Origin: Vibrio plantisponsor | Lineage (GTDB): Bacteria > Pseudomonadota > Gammaproteobacteria > Enterobacterales > Vibrionaceae | Direction: 5' to 3' | DNA length: 64,000 nucleotides | Assembly (NCBI RefSeq): GCF_013041605.1 | Contig: NZ_JABEQC010000001.1 | Coordinates: 310,001-374,000, forward strand | Shown here: in pieces, positions 45,470 to 53,702 of the stretch | Position numbering within the stretch: the stretch's first letter is position 1 | How the letters are laid out: each line of letters begins with the position of its first letter | Made by a program: the position numbers and the translations under genes | The notes under the pieces: model-generated | The model's input: the letters and a program-made list of their open reading frames with translations, nothing else | Database searches by the model: none | Told to the model about the DNA's origin: nothing

Positions 45470-46489
45470 TTAGCGACTGAGTGGTTGGTCGTAGGCGATA
45501 AGCAGCGATACTTTGTCCTGTAGCGTATATTTCAAACTGAACGCTTCGCCTTGAATCGACTCCTGCTGACCTTCCACATCTCTCATGTGCAAAAAGGATT
45601 GGTGGACATCCGCATCTAACTCAGCAACCACTTGGCTCTGCTGTTCACAGGTTTGTTTAAACTGAACCAGCAAATGCTTTACTTGATCGAGCAGTTCGAG
45701 ACACTTTTGTGCCTGGGATTGACCATAATCTGCTTGGCGTTTGCCATCGGTAGCGGTATCAACTGAATCAGCGGCCATCTCTGATGCCGTATTTGCATCA
45801 GCTTCTGCCAGTTTAGTTCCATGTAACTGTTCGCGAGCCTGGCTAAGTTCATTTCTTGCCGCCCTTTCTTCTGCCTCAGCGCGTTGTAATGCATGACGAG
45901 CTCTAGATACGGCCGATTGTGCTCTTGCTACCGCAGCTTCTTCAAAACTAGTATCAACAGGAACTGTAATGTATTGATCTCGGCCCTTAGAATCGGTACC
46001 AACGTACTTTCTTTCTGTTCTTCTTCTGGCATGACTTAACGCAATTTCTGCTCTAGAGAGCTCAGATTCAGCAGTGGATAAGTCGTTTTGAGCAACGCGA
46101 GTAACGTGTTCACATTGTTGGAGATAGTGAATGGCTTGTTCCACCCAAGACTCGGCTAACTTTTTTTGATGTTGCCAGAACTGGACCAACTCACCGGTTT
46201 TTTGCTGATAATCCTGACTATGAATGAGCGCTGTCTGAGCGACTTCCACCTGTTCATTCGCTCTATGAGCACGGCTTAACGCGTGTTCTTGCGCGCTGTT
46301 GTAGTGTTTCACCAGCGACTGATACATCTCTTCCACAGCACGCACATCATTTTTCGCAAAACCGACGTAATCCTCCGTTAAGCGACTCATAGTTTGAACT
46401 TGATAAAGCAGCGAGTTGACCAGCTCGACCTGAAAATCCGTCTGATAATCCAGCTCTTCTAACTGCGCGACTAACCATCTAGGTTGCAT
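45470..46489 (-). CDS. Coiled-coil protein, 339 residues
   Basis: No known family recognised. Nearly the whole protein is predicted helix with heptad-like Ala/Glu/Gln/Arg repeats, broken near residues 158-180 by a short basic/aromatic patch (RRRTERKYVGTDSKGRDQYITVPVD) that reads as a beta hairpin between two coiled-coil arms. No signal peptide or TM. Its ATG shares one base with the TGA of the preceding gene (TGATG), so translation is coupled. It could be a rod or spacer of the complex encoded by the operon. Confidence 0.7.
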   Translation of the reverse strand: MQPRWLVAQLEELDYQTDFQVELVNSLLYQVQTMSRLTEDYVGFAKNDVRAVEEMYQSLVKHYNSAQEHALSRAHRANEQVEVAQTALIHSQDYQQKTGELVQFWQHQKKLAESWVEQAIHYLQQCEHVTRVAQNDLSTAESELSRAEIALSHARRRTERKYVGTDSKGRDQYITVPVDTSFEEAAVARAQSAVSRARHALQRAEAEERAARNELSQAREQLHGTKLAEADANTASEMAADSVDTATDGKRQADYGQSQAQKCLELLDQVKHLLVQFKQTCEQQSQVVAELDADVHQSFLHMRDVEGQQESIQGEAFSLKYTLQDKVSLLIAYDQPLSR

Positions 46490-46752
46490 CAGTTAACCTC
46501 CTGATTAATATCAAGACGAGACTGGCATCGATCATTCAAATCGGTCACCTTAGCGACCAACTGCTCAGTTTGCGAAAACAAGTTAAGTAGCTCGCTTTCG
46601 ACGTCATCAGCGCCGATGCCCAGATACTGTTCGCGAAGCGCAGACCAACGCGCTCGAAGACTATCCAAAGCGTTTTCCAGTTGCCCCTGAGTTTGATGGG
46701 AGCAACTGATTAGCTCGTTAAGAGCCTCATGAGCACGAAGATGATCACTCAT
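46489..46752 (-). CDS. Small helical protein (87 aa), WXG100-sized
   Basis: A cytoplasmic-looking 87-residue protein without signal peptide. Helix one (ALNELISCSHQTQGQLENALDSLRARWSALREQYLG) and helix two (DDVESELLNLFSQTEQLVAKVTDLNDRCQSRL) are joined by a Gly-containing turn (YLGIGADD), the shape of a helical hairpin. The size, the Trp in helix one and the neighbouring FtsK/SpoIIIE-type ATPase recall ESAT-6/WXG100 proteins, but a canonical WXG turn is absent. It overlaps the upstream 89-residue gene by 8 bp. Confidence 0.65.
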   Translation of the reverse strand: MSDHLRAHEALNELISCSHQTQGQLENALDSLRARWSALREQYLGIGADDVESELLNLFSQTEQLVAKVTDLNDRCQSRLDINQEVN

Positions 46753-47014
46753 GTAAATAACTCCTTATTTGAGCTAACTTTTGTAGCAACTGTTCAGACA
46801 TTTCACTACAACGAACTTTAGAGATCACACCCGCTAAGTCTTCAATGTCAACTAAGGTGTGTTCTAACTCGAGTTGTAATTCTTCATCAAGTTGAGGCAG
46901 AACAGATTCTGCCTCAGTTGCTAAAAAACCGATTTGTTTGCTCACGTGATTGCTGAATGTTTCCAGTTCAGCAATCAACAGTGGCAACTGTTCTTCAACA
47001 AAATCTAACGACAT
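46745..47014 (-). CDS. Small acidic helical protein (89 aa)
   Basis: An 89-residue acidic, all-helical protein (MSLDFVEEQLPLLIAELE onward, ending in a Leu-rich helix LLQKLAQIRSYLHE). It has no signal peptide, no Trp and no known family motif. It begins 3 bp after the ATPase stop and overlaps the next small gene by 8 bp, so the two small proteins are probably made together and could form a heterodimer, as WXG100 pairs do; that is inference from layout. Confidence 0.65.
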   Translation of the reverse strand: MSLDFVEEQLPLLIAELETFSNHVSKQIGFLATEAESVLPQLDEELQLELEHTLVDIEDLAGVISKVRCSEMSEQLLQKLAQIRSYLHE

Positions 47015-47017
47015 GCA

Positions 47018-49894
47018 TTAACCCCATTTAGCGTACAGTTCTGCTAAATGAACCAGATTGCTGGTTAAGTTTTCCTGTTGCGTGTAGCAATAAGGCTTAA
47101 ACTTCACTGGACGGTTTTGCATCTGATCAATATGAAGCGCATAAATCGGTTTTTTACCATCCGCCTGCAATTTCGCTGCATCACGAGTTTTTAGCAGGCG
47201 GAAGCTGTCTTCCTCAGACATTTGTAATGCTATTTTATGACGGAAGCTTTCAATTTCATTACGCTCAAACGCTTTCGCCACAGAACGTACGTTATCGAAA
47301 CTTAGAATAATATGAATACCGTAGTCAGAGCCTTGCTCAAGCAGTGTGGCAAACTCAGCCCCACCCTCTTCAGCATGCACTCGCATTCCGTATGAGTTAT
47401 CTTGCTTGGTCAGCTCTTTAACACGCTGCGCTTCATTGATCACAATGAAAATAGATGGTTCAGATAGCATATCTTCTTCATCCATCGAGCGGCGTTTTTC
47501 AAACTCAGACATGATTTGAGCTAAATGGGGTTCAAACGATTTGTAGCTTTCAGAAACGGTCGCTTGATTACCCAGCGCTTGTTCATTCGCCGTAGCCATG
47601 ACGCCGTACCATTGAGAGCCTTTGATACTACGGTCCAAGATATGCAACTGGTAACCTTGTGATGAAGCATTAACGCCCATCTGCGCCACCATGTAACCTA
47701 ACATCCCGCTGCGAGCTTCATTACTGTCACCCACAATCAGCATATGTTCGTGCGAACGACGGCGTATAATCACTTTCGCTTGACCATGGATATTCATTTC
47801 TTTGCCTAACCAAAATACAAATGGTTTCTCAACTGGGTACCATTCATTCTCACCCAAACCACCTTTGTGTTGAGGAAGGTTTGCGTAACTGATCCATTGA
47901 TCTTCATTCGGGCGTTGTTCATGTTGTTCAAATAGGGTATGAAGCTGAACATTATCCTGAAGTTGAGGTTGTTCAGAACCATCCAACAGAACCGTGTGGT
48001 TCAAACCGCCCTGACTTTCCCACTTAGTAACCAACTGCTCCAGTAACTCGTAGCGCTGCTTCTCATCAATATATGCAACTCGACCAGTATCACACGGAAC
48101 TTCATCTACACCACCGTTATGGCTGATAACCACTTGGCCCGTTTCAGTACAGCCACGAATCAGCTGTTTACCTTTTGAACCAAACTCCTGTAGTGCAGTG
48201 ATTTCTTCGCCACTCATCTTCATTGCTACACGCAAGTTGATGTTGCTAAATGTCGCTTGCGGCTGAGACATACCGGGAACAACAAACTTTTGAGAACCCA
48301 CAAACATGTGAATACCAGCACTTCGGCTCTGAGATGCAATACTGATCATCAATTGAGAGCCTAAGCCAGTTTTATCATCCTCAAATAGCGTTTGATACTC
48401 ATCGATAATAAGCATCAGGCGAGGCAGTTTACCGTTAGGTGAACCGGCTTTTCGATAGCTAATAAAATCTGAGAACCCGAGCTCTTTGAACATATCATTA
48501 CGACGGTTCATTTCCTCTAACAGTTCTTGCAATACGCTACGCGCCAACTGTGGACTCGTATTAAGAGAAACGACACTCGCATGTGGCAATTTCGGATAGT
48601 TTTGAAATTCAACCCCTTGCTTACCATCAATAAGATAGAACTTAAGGTCTTCAGGGCTGTATCGACTTGCCATAGAAAGTATAAGCGCATGATATAGGTT
48701 TGATTTACCCGCACCTGTCATTGCCGCTAGCATACCGTGTGAAGATGGCTGCTTATTTCGTTCACCGAACCACAAATCGATATCATTTTTACGACTGCCT
48801 GAGCCACCAATCGGTGCCGAAATAACTTCGGTCGCACTTTCTTGCCACCAAAGCTCTGGATTCGTTTCGATAACATCAGAAAAACCTAGCCTTGTTTCTT
48901 TTGGCTTGGCTCTGCTTAGCCCTTCTAAAATCGAATTAATTGTTTCGGAAGTCGGCTCTGAATCGCGGTAGCCTTTACCCAAATTCCAAATATTTTGGTT
49001 TTTATTTGCATAAATATTACGCAAGCTAGGGAATAGGGTACTTAAGTTGAGCCCATTCGGCAGCTCTGCCTCATTATCCAAATCGAGCAAAAGTATCTTA
49101 CCGACTTTAGGTCCGGTACTGGCTATCTTGGCCAACAATTCAATAGAACGGCGATCATAAGCTTGAGGAAAATCTTTAGCGACAATCAACTCAAATTTAG
49201 CATTTCCCAAAATGTCTTCATCAACATCCACCAAACGTTGAATATTATTATCCAAGTAGCTGTTTTGAATTCGAACGATATCGGTAAGAATATCTTCCAG
49301 CACACGGGAAACGTCGTTATCAACCATACGCTTTGCAGGTAAACGTTTGGTGTAAGGAAAGCTTTGCCCCATCTTGATGGGATCTAACAAGGTAAACTGA
49401 GACGAATAGGGCAGCATCACAGCTAAACGGAAGACTATAGTATTGATTAGGTCAACGGATTCCTCGCTTTGAGAAATAAAATAGCTATTATCTGCACCGT
49501 AAAATGGAACTTCTTTTGGCACATAAAATTCGTATTCACCTACAGATCCAAAATCATAATTGATGACTTCAAAACCAATAACTAGGTTACGTGGTAAGTA
49601 GTTATGGTCAAAAGCATACTCATCCCAGTTGAAGTCATTCAACTTAGGTTGTAATGGGCCAGGAATTCGCTTTTCAATCTCTCTCAGTTGCGCAATCACT
49701 TTATGCGCTTGCTCCACTTGCTCGCTTACAGAGCTTTGAGCCTGCTGTAATGCATGTGGCATTACCTTTTCCGACAAAAATTGCATAGCTTCGTTGTTAA
49801 TATCTCTTTGAGAATCAATGAAAGGGCGCAACTCTTCAAAGTGCTCAAGGCGTCGCTGATCAACCTTCTTCAAATCCACATCTTGTTCAAACAT
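47018..49894 (-). CDS. FtsK/SpoIIIE-type ATPase with two tandem ATPase modules
   Basis: A 958-residue soluble protein. Residues 1-80 are helical coiled coil; 80-360 form a domain I do not recognise. The first ATPase module has Walker A AMTGAGKSNL (about 391-400), the FtsK-like FYLIDGKQGVEF, and Walker B LMLIIDEYQ (Asp498, Glu499). A second related module (about 680-930) has a degenerate P-loop VGDSNEARSG (721-730) and FIVINEAQ in place of Walker B. There is no membrane segment and no gamma domain. Tandem modules with one inactive recall EccC/EssC of type VII secretion more than DNA translocases. The neighbouring small helical genes support a protein-export or envelope machine, not chromosome segregation. 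Confidence 0.85.
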   Translation of the reverse strand: MFEQDVDLKKVDQRRLEHFEELRPFIDSQRDINNEAMQFLSEKVMPHALQQAQSSVSEQVEQAHKVIAQLREIEKRIPGPLQPKLNDFNWDEYAFDHNYLPRNLVIGFEVINYDFGSVGEYEFYVPKEVPFYGADNSYFISQSEESVDLINTIVFRLAVMLPYSSQFTLLDPIKMGQSFPYTKRLPAKRMVDNDVSRVLEDILTDIVRIQNSYLDNNIQRLVDVDEDILGNAKFELIVAKDFPQAYDRRSIELLAKIASTGPKVGKILLLDLDNEAELPNGLNLSTLFPSLRNIYANKNQNIWNLGKGYRDSEPTSETINSILEGLSRAKPKETRLGFSDVIETNPELWWQESATEVISAPIGGSGSRKNDIDLWFGERNKQPSSHGMLAAMTGAGKSNLYHALILSMASRYSPEDLKFYLIDGKQGVEFQNYPKLPHASVVSLNTSPQLARSVLQELLEEMNRRNDMFKELGFSDFISYRKAGSPNGKLPRLMLIIDEYQTLFEDDKTGLGSQLMISIASQSRSAGIHMFVGSQKFVVPGMSQPQATFSNINLRVAMKMSGEEITALQEFGSKGKQLIRGCTETGQVVISHNGGVDEVPCDTGRVAYIDEKQRYELLEQLVTKWESQGGLNHTVLLDGSEQPQLQDNVQLHTLFEQHEQRPNEDQWISYANLPQHKGGLGENEWYPVEKPFVFWLGKEMNIHGQAKVIIRRRSHEHMLIVGDSNEARSGMLGYMVAQMGVNASSQGYQLHILDRSIKGSQWYGVMATANEQALGNQATVSESYKSFEPHLAQIMSEFEKRRSMDEEDMLSEPSIFIVINEAQRVKELTKQDNSYGMRVHAEEGGAEFATLLEQGSDYGIHIILSFDNVRSVAKAFERNEIESFRHKIALQMSEEDSFRLLKTRDAAKLQADGKKPIYALHIDQMQNRPVKFKPYCYTQQENLTSNLVHLAELYAKWG

Positions 49895-49905
49895 CTTCTA
49901 AAACC

Positions 49906-50556
49906 TTAAACCATCTGACTTTTCAGGAAACCCACTAAAATAATGATAAACCCCCCTGTCCAGAGAAGCTTTTTCTGTAAACTCTTCTTACGCAACTCAG
50001 CCGCTTTTTTAGCTTTTTCAATACGTTGCTCTTCTAAAAGAGCTTGCTTGCGACGTCTTTCTTCTTCTTCCTCTACAAGCATCATGCATTGATAACACAA
50101 ATCTTCATAGCTACGAATATGAGCAAATGCTTGTGAGAGATCTTTTGCTTTAAGGTGAGTTTTAGAACGGATTTTTTCTAGTTCCTCAGAAACTGAAGAA
50201 TCAAGCTGAAATGATTTACTTATTGAAGATAGTTGGTCAATATTTTTTAAATTGGAGGTGAATATCGAAGCAGCTTCACGCTGGACATCAATAACTTCTT
50301 TAAAAACTTCACTTCCAGTGCCTGCCAATGAGAACGGCAATAATGTTCCTTTATAATGTTCTACATACTGATCAATTTTCACCACATCGGCTTTCAATAC
50401 ATCAATATGTTTCTTAATAGAATTTTCAACTTCTGAGGTTTTTTTACTTCCCTGCTTAACACTTTGTACAGCGTGACTACATTCATCATGTAGTGGCAGA
50501 AAGGCATGTTTGAATTCTTCGATAGACCCGAAGTGGTTTAAGCCATTTTCTTGCAT
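49906..50556 (-). CDS. Tail-anchored coiled-coil protein, first gene of the operon
   Basis: A 216-residue protein of no known family. It is helical throughout, with a strongly charged segment (EEEEERRRKQALLEEQRIEKAKKAAELRKK) leading to a single C-terminal membrane helix (LLWTGGFIIILVGFLKSQMV). It would sit in the inner membrane with its bulk in the cytoplasm and could dock the soluble ATPase encoded 11 bp downstream. The frame is open to 50619, but ATG 50556 is chosen because AGGA lies 6 bp upstream of it. Confidence 0.7.
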   Translation of the reverse strand: MQENGLNHFGSIEEFKHAFLPLHDECSHAVQSVKQGSKKTSEVENSIKKHIDVLKADVVKIDQYVEHYKGTLLPFSLAGTGSEVFKEVIDVQREAASIFTSNLKNIDQLSSISKSFQLDSSVSEELEKIRSKTHLKAKDLSQAFAHIRSYEDLCYQCMMLVEEEEERRRKQALLEEQRIEKAKKAAELRKKSLQKKLLWTGGFIIILVGFLKSQMV

Positions 50557-50943
50557 CGTTATCCTAACTAACTTGAAAAGATTGATATTGTTCTTACTAT
50601 TTTTCTGTTCCCTACTCATTGACCCAGAGAGGATGTACCTAAAGTCTATCGTCTATGTTGTAGGTAAAAATGAAGCTAACATGTAGGCCTTTTCCGTTCA
50701 ATGTCGCAGGAACCGTCCTACAGAGTTACATCCTGTTTAACTAAGATATATGTGAACTCGAACACATATTTTTGTGACTCAGGTTCAGATGTTAAGGGAG
50801 AAGGGCTGCAAATTGTATCGAGAAAGAGAGGTCGATGAGGTTATCAGCAAGGAGCAGAAAAGGTCACGCGCAAATACTCTAGGTACAAGTACCTAGAGTG
50901 TAATTAACGGCTAAATTAGAGAGTTTGGTGGTATGAGAGAAGA
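50557..50943. other. Non-coding region upstream of the FtsK-like operon
   Basis: About 390 bp between the operon start and yibL. It must carry the operon promoter, read leftward. It holds a 24-bp perfect palindrome (50876-50899). I see no gene here. Confidence 0.6.
50876..50899. promoter_or_regulatory. 24-bp perfect palindrome, operator or yibL terminator
   Basis: ACTCTAGGTAC and GTACCTAGAGT are separated by AA. It has no adjacent T run, so an operator fits at least as well as a terminator. It lies 44 bp beyond the yibL stop and 320 bp upstream of the FtsK-like operon. Confidence 0.5.
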
Positions 50944-51300
50944 TCAGAAAGGTTTTGGCGCGAAACCTGTCATCACTTCAATGCGCATGGCTTTACCAAT
51001 TTTCGTCATTGGGTGAACAACCACTAAGCCTTTTACTTTCTTCTTAAGCTTACCTAAATCTGCTTGCTCTTCTTTGGTGATTTCACGAGAGAAAGCCATA
51101 TCCGATAACTCTTTACGCTCTTTATTCAGATCGTACTCAGCTTTGTGCTTCAAGCTTTTTAGCTGCTTAGTCAGTCTATCGATGTCATCGGTAAATTTAG
51201 TGATCATCGCACTATCGCCGCGAGTCTTGGCTGCATCCAACTTGTGACGGCAAGTATCGATGCGATTGTTCAGTTGTTGAATGTCGTTCTTCAGACTCAT
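50944..51300 (-). CDS. yibL: YibL-family ribosome-associated protein
   Basis: A 118-residue protein matching E. coli YibL in its C-terminal half: FSREITKEEQADLGKLKKKVKGLVVVHPMTKIGKAMRIEVMTGF. The N-terminal half is a charged helical region. YibL has been reported with ribosomes in E. coli; its function is not clear. It is a single gene on the minus strand, unrelated in appearance to the operon beyond it. Confidence 0.88.
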   Translation of the reverse strand: MSLKNDIQQLNNRIDTCRHKLDAAKTRGDSAMITKFTDDIDRLTKQLKSLKHKAEYDLNKERKELSDMAFSREITKEEQADLGKLKKKVKGLVVVHPMTKIGKAMRIEVMTGFAPKPF

Positions 51301-51520
51301 GGTTTAGTCCTTACATAAAATTTGGAGGCGGAGTATAGCATAACTGCTTCAGTAGGACATGTGGAATTTATAGCAAATCAATTCGTTGCTACTTATTCAT
51401 TTCCTTGGGCATAACCTATCAAGGTGTGAATATCAATCTTGTGTTTACAGACACTCAATTCACCTCAGTGAAGATCAAACATCAGCACTGAGGTTAAACA
51501 AGATTATTAAACCAAAACGT

Positions 51521-52468
51521 CTAGGTTAGTATCGGCACAAGTTGATGATACAAGCCGATTCCCAGCAAGACGTTGAATGGGAATGTCAAACCCAGAGAGC
51601 TCAACATCGCAAGACCAATGTTTGCTTCAGGTATTGCCGCTTTAATCGCAGCAGGAGCCGCAATATAGGACGCGCTGGCGGTTAAGCTGGCAAGTATCAC
51701 TATTGACCCTTCACTTAAACCGAGCATACCGCCAATCACCACACCTATCGCACCTAAACACATAGGAGCACAGAGAGCGAAGACCATCAATCGCCATTGA
51801 TGAACTGGTAAAGGTCTGAGTGTATGCGCAGCAGTGATCCCCATCTCTAATAGGAACAGAGCCAGCACCGCTTTAAAACCACCCATCAATAAATCGGTTA
51901 CCGGAGCGCCTTCTTTACTGCCGTACATCAGACCGATAATCACGCCACCCACCAGCAATATAACGCCTTTGTTGGTTAATGCTTCATGCCAAAGTGCACC
52001 AATAGAAACCGGCTTAGCATTCGGTAACGCAGAGCTGTGACGACGGTATAGCAACAAGCCAACGATGATAGCTGGAAGCTCCATCATGACCAAATATAGA
52101 GTCACTTCAGCGCCAACAACAAGCTGTTGCGCTTGTGTGTACGCCAAGGCAACGGCAAAAGTACCGGCACTCACTGAGCCATAGTGAGCAGCGATACTGG
52201 CGCTGTCTGCCAAACTTAAGCCAATGATTTTTCGTAAAATTGGGAAAAAGCTTAATGGAATCAGAGCACCAATCATCACTACCGCAGCCATTTCAGGTAC
52301 GATTCCCCAACTCAAATTGCCATGGAGAGCCATCCCGCCCTTAAGGCCAATGGTCAGCATCAGCAGTAAACTTAACATCTCATACATAGCTTTAGGGATG
52401 GTCAGATCTGAACGGACTAAACCGGCAAATAGGCCCAACACAAAAAACATTACAACGATATCTGGCAT
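51521..52468 (-). CDS. SbtA-family (sodium-dependent bicarbonate transporter-like) permease
   Basis: A 315-residue inner-membrane protein with about ten hydrophobic segments. Signature stretches include LLLMLTIGLKGGMAL, SASIAAHYGSVSAGTFAVALAY and LFLLEMGITAAHTL, all typical of SbtA/DUF897 proteins. SbtA imports bicarbonate with Na+ in cyanobacteria; the substrate in heterotrophs is less certain. No PII-like SbtB gene is adjacent. It diverges from a LysR gene with 134 bp between, so that regulator probably controls it, as CmpR/CcmR-type regulators do elsewhere (inference). Confidence 0.87.
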   Translation of the reverse strand: MPDIVVMFFVLGLFAGLVRSDLTIPKAMYEMLSLLLMLTIGLKGGMALHGNLSWGIVPEMAAVVMIGALIPLSFFPILRKIIGLSLADSASIAAHYGSVSAGTFAVALAYTQAQQLVVGAEVTLYLVMMELPAIIVGLLLYRRHSSALPNAKPVSIGALWHEALTNKGVILLVGGVIIGLMYGSKEGAPVTDLLMGGFKAVLALFLLEMGITAAHTLRPLPVHQWRLMVFALCAPMCLGAIGVVIGGMLGLSEGSIVILASLTASASYIAAPAAIKAAIPEANIGLAMLSSLGLTFPFNVLLGIGLYHQLVPILT

Positions 52469-52556
52469 TTATCTTCCTTTTGTTCGGTGTTGTTTTATTA
52501 CAGTTTTCATTCTGGGCGGGATAATAGGGGAGATTCATCATTGACAGAAATAAAAA

Positions 52557-52588
52557 TATTGATAACCATCCATAGATAATTATCAATA
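52557..52588. promoter_or_regulatory. 9-bp inverted repeat in the divergent promoter
   Basis: TATTGATAA and TTATCAATA are separated by 14 bp, just before the LysR start at 52603. A LysR operator is the simplest reading. The half-sites also resemble those of Vibrio LuxR/HapR sites, though the spacing is too long. Confidence 0.4.
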
Positions 52589-52602
52589 GTAAAAAATCAA
52601 TC

Positions 52603-53553
52603 ATGAACATTCGTCACCTTACTTTTCGTTTATTGCAGGTTTACGTGGATGTCATTCAAACTGGCTCTATCAGTGAGAGTGCTAAACGTCTGCATCTCAC
52701 TCAACCCACGGTTTCCCTGCAACTTAAGCGACTGCGGGAAGCGATAGATGACCCTCTATATACGTTGGAAAATAACAAAGTCGTTGCGACAGACACAGGT
52801 CTAGAGCTGTATCGGATTTGCCAGCAAACTTTGAGCAACTTTAACGACTTCAATCAATATTTAGATTCGGTTCAAGCAGGACAAAGAGGCCATTTTAGTA
52901 TTGCCATGGTGAGTACAGCGCAATACATATTGCCTCGCCTTCTCGGGCCATTTAGTCAGCGATTTCCCGCCGTCGATATCAAAGTAGAAATCGGAAACCG
53001 AGAGCAAGTTTTACGACGCTTTGAGCAGGGGCAGGATGATTTGTATGTGTTTAGTCACCCCCCTTCACTCGAACATGCATGTGCTGGACGCTTTTTGTTA
53101 AACCCATTAACTCTGGTTGCTCCCGCAGACCACCCCTTGGCGCAACAACATAAAATTTCCTTTTCCGATCTCAAGCAACAACGATTTTTGCTACGTGAGC
53201 AAGGTTCGGCAACACGTATGTTGTTTGAAAGCTGGTTGCAAACACACGGAATGACGTTGTCCAGTAGCTTGCAAATGGCCAGTAATGAAGCGATTCGAGT
53301 AGGAGTCAGTTCAGGAATGGGATTAGCGGTATTGTCCAGCCATGTGCTACCAACCCATGACCAAAGCATCATCGCTTTAGATGTTGAAGATTTTCCGATT
53401 GAAAGCCACTGGTACTTTATTGCCCGTAACGATCGACATATTGCTCCGGCAGCACTAGGTTTTCTACGCTTTGCAGAGCAACACCTTGAAACTTACTTAG
53501 GTAAGAAATGGGCGAGAAACGGCTTAAAAGAGCTACTAAGCAAGTTAGTTTGA
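52603..53553 (+). CDS. LysR-family transcriptional regulator
   Basis: A 316-residue LysR protein: helix-turn-helix RLLQVYVDVIQTGSISESAKRLHLTQPTVSLQLKRLREAIDDPLYTL and an effector domain with FSIAMVSTAQYILPRLLGPFSQRFPAVDIKVEIGNREQV. The latter text resembles CbbR/CysB-like RuBP- or metabolite-sensing relatives. It is divergent from the SbtA-like gene, its likely target. A bidirectional terminator follows. Confidence 0.92.
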   Translation: MNIRHLTFRLLQVYVDVIQTGSISESAKRLHLTQPTVSLQLKRLREAIDDPLYTLENNKVVATDTGLELYRICQQTLSNFNDFNQYLDSVQAGQRGHFSIAMVSTAQYILPRLLGPFSQRFPAVDIKVEIGNREQVLRRFEQGQDDLYVFSHPPSLEHACAGRFLLNPLTLVAPADHPLAQQHKISFSDLKQQRFLLREQGSATRMLFESWLQTHGMTLSSSLQMASNEAIRVGVSSGMGLAVLSSHVLPTHDQSIIALDVEDFPIESHWYFIARNDRHIAPAALGFLRFAEQHLETYLGKKWARNGLKELLSKLV

Positions 53554-53627
53554 CCGCGCTAAAGCTTCAGAAGTTTTATATCCGCCTCTGTCATTCCAAA
53601 TGGCTTACATTGTTGTTTTATTACAAT

Positions 53628-53660
53628 AGAAAAGGCACCTTAAAAGGTGCCTTTGAGCTT
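53628..53660. terminator. Bidirectional terminator; 33-bp repeat, copy 1
   Basis: AAAGGCACC and GGTGCCTTT pair around a short loop. The whole 33-bp segment, including the trailing GAGCTT, is identical to 60708-60740. It lies between the convergent LysR gene and yhfW. Confidence 0.85.
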
Positions 53661-53702
53661 ACTCGTCATAGCTATAACCAGATGCAAAGCGCGCATTGAA
53701 TC

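Noticed and set aside
47018..49894. ATPase as the cell-division DNA translocase FtsK
   Set aside because: No N-terminal membrane domain, no gamma domain, and two tandem modules instead of one.
52557..52588. Quorum-sensing LuxR/HapR box
   Set aside because: Half-sites are similar but 14 bp apart, too far for the compact 20-22 bp consensus.
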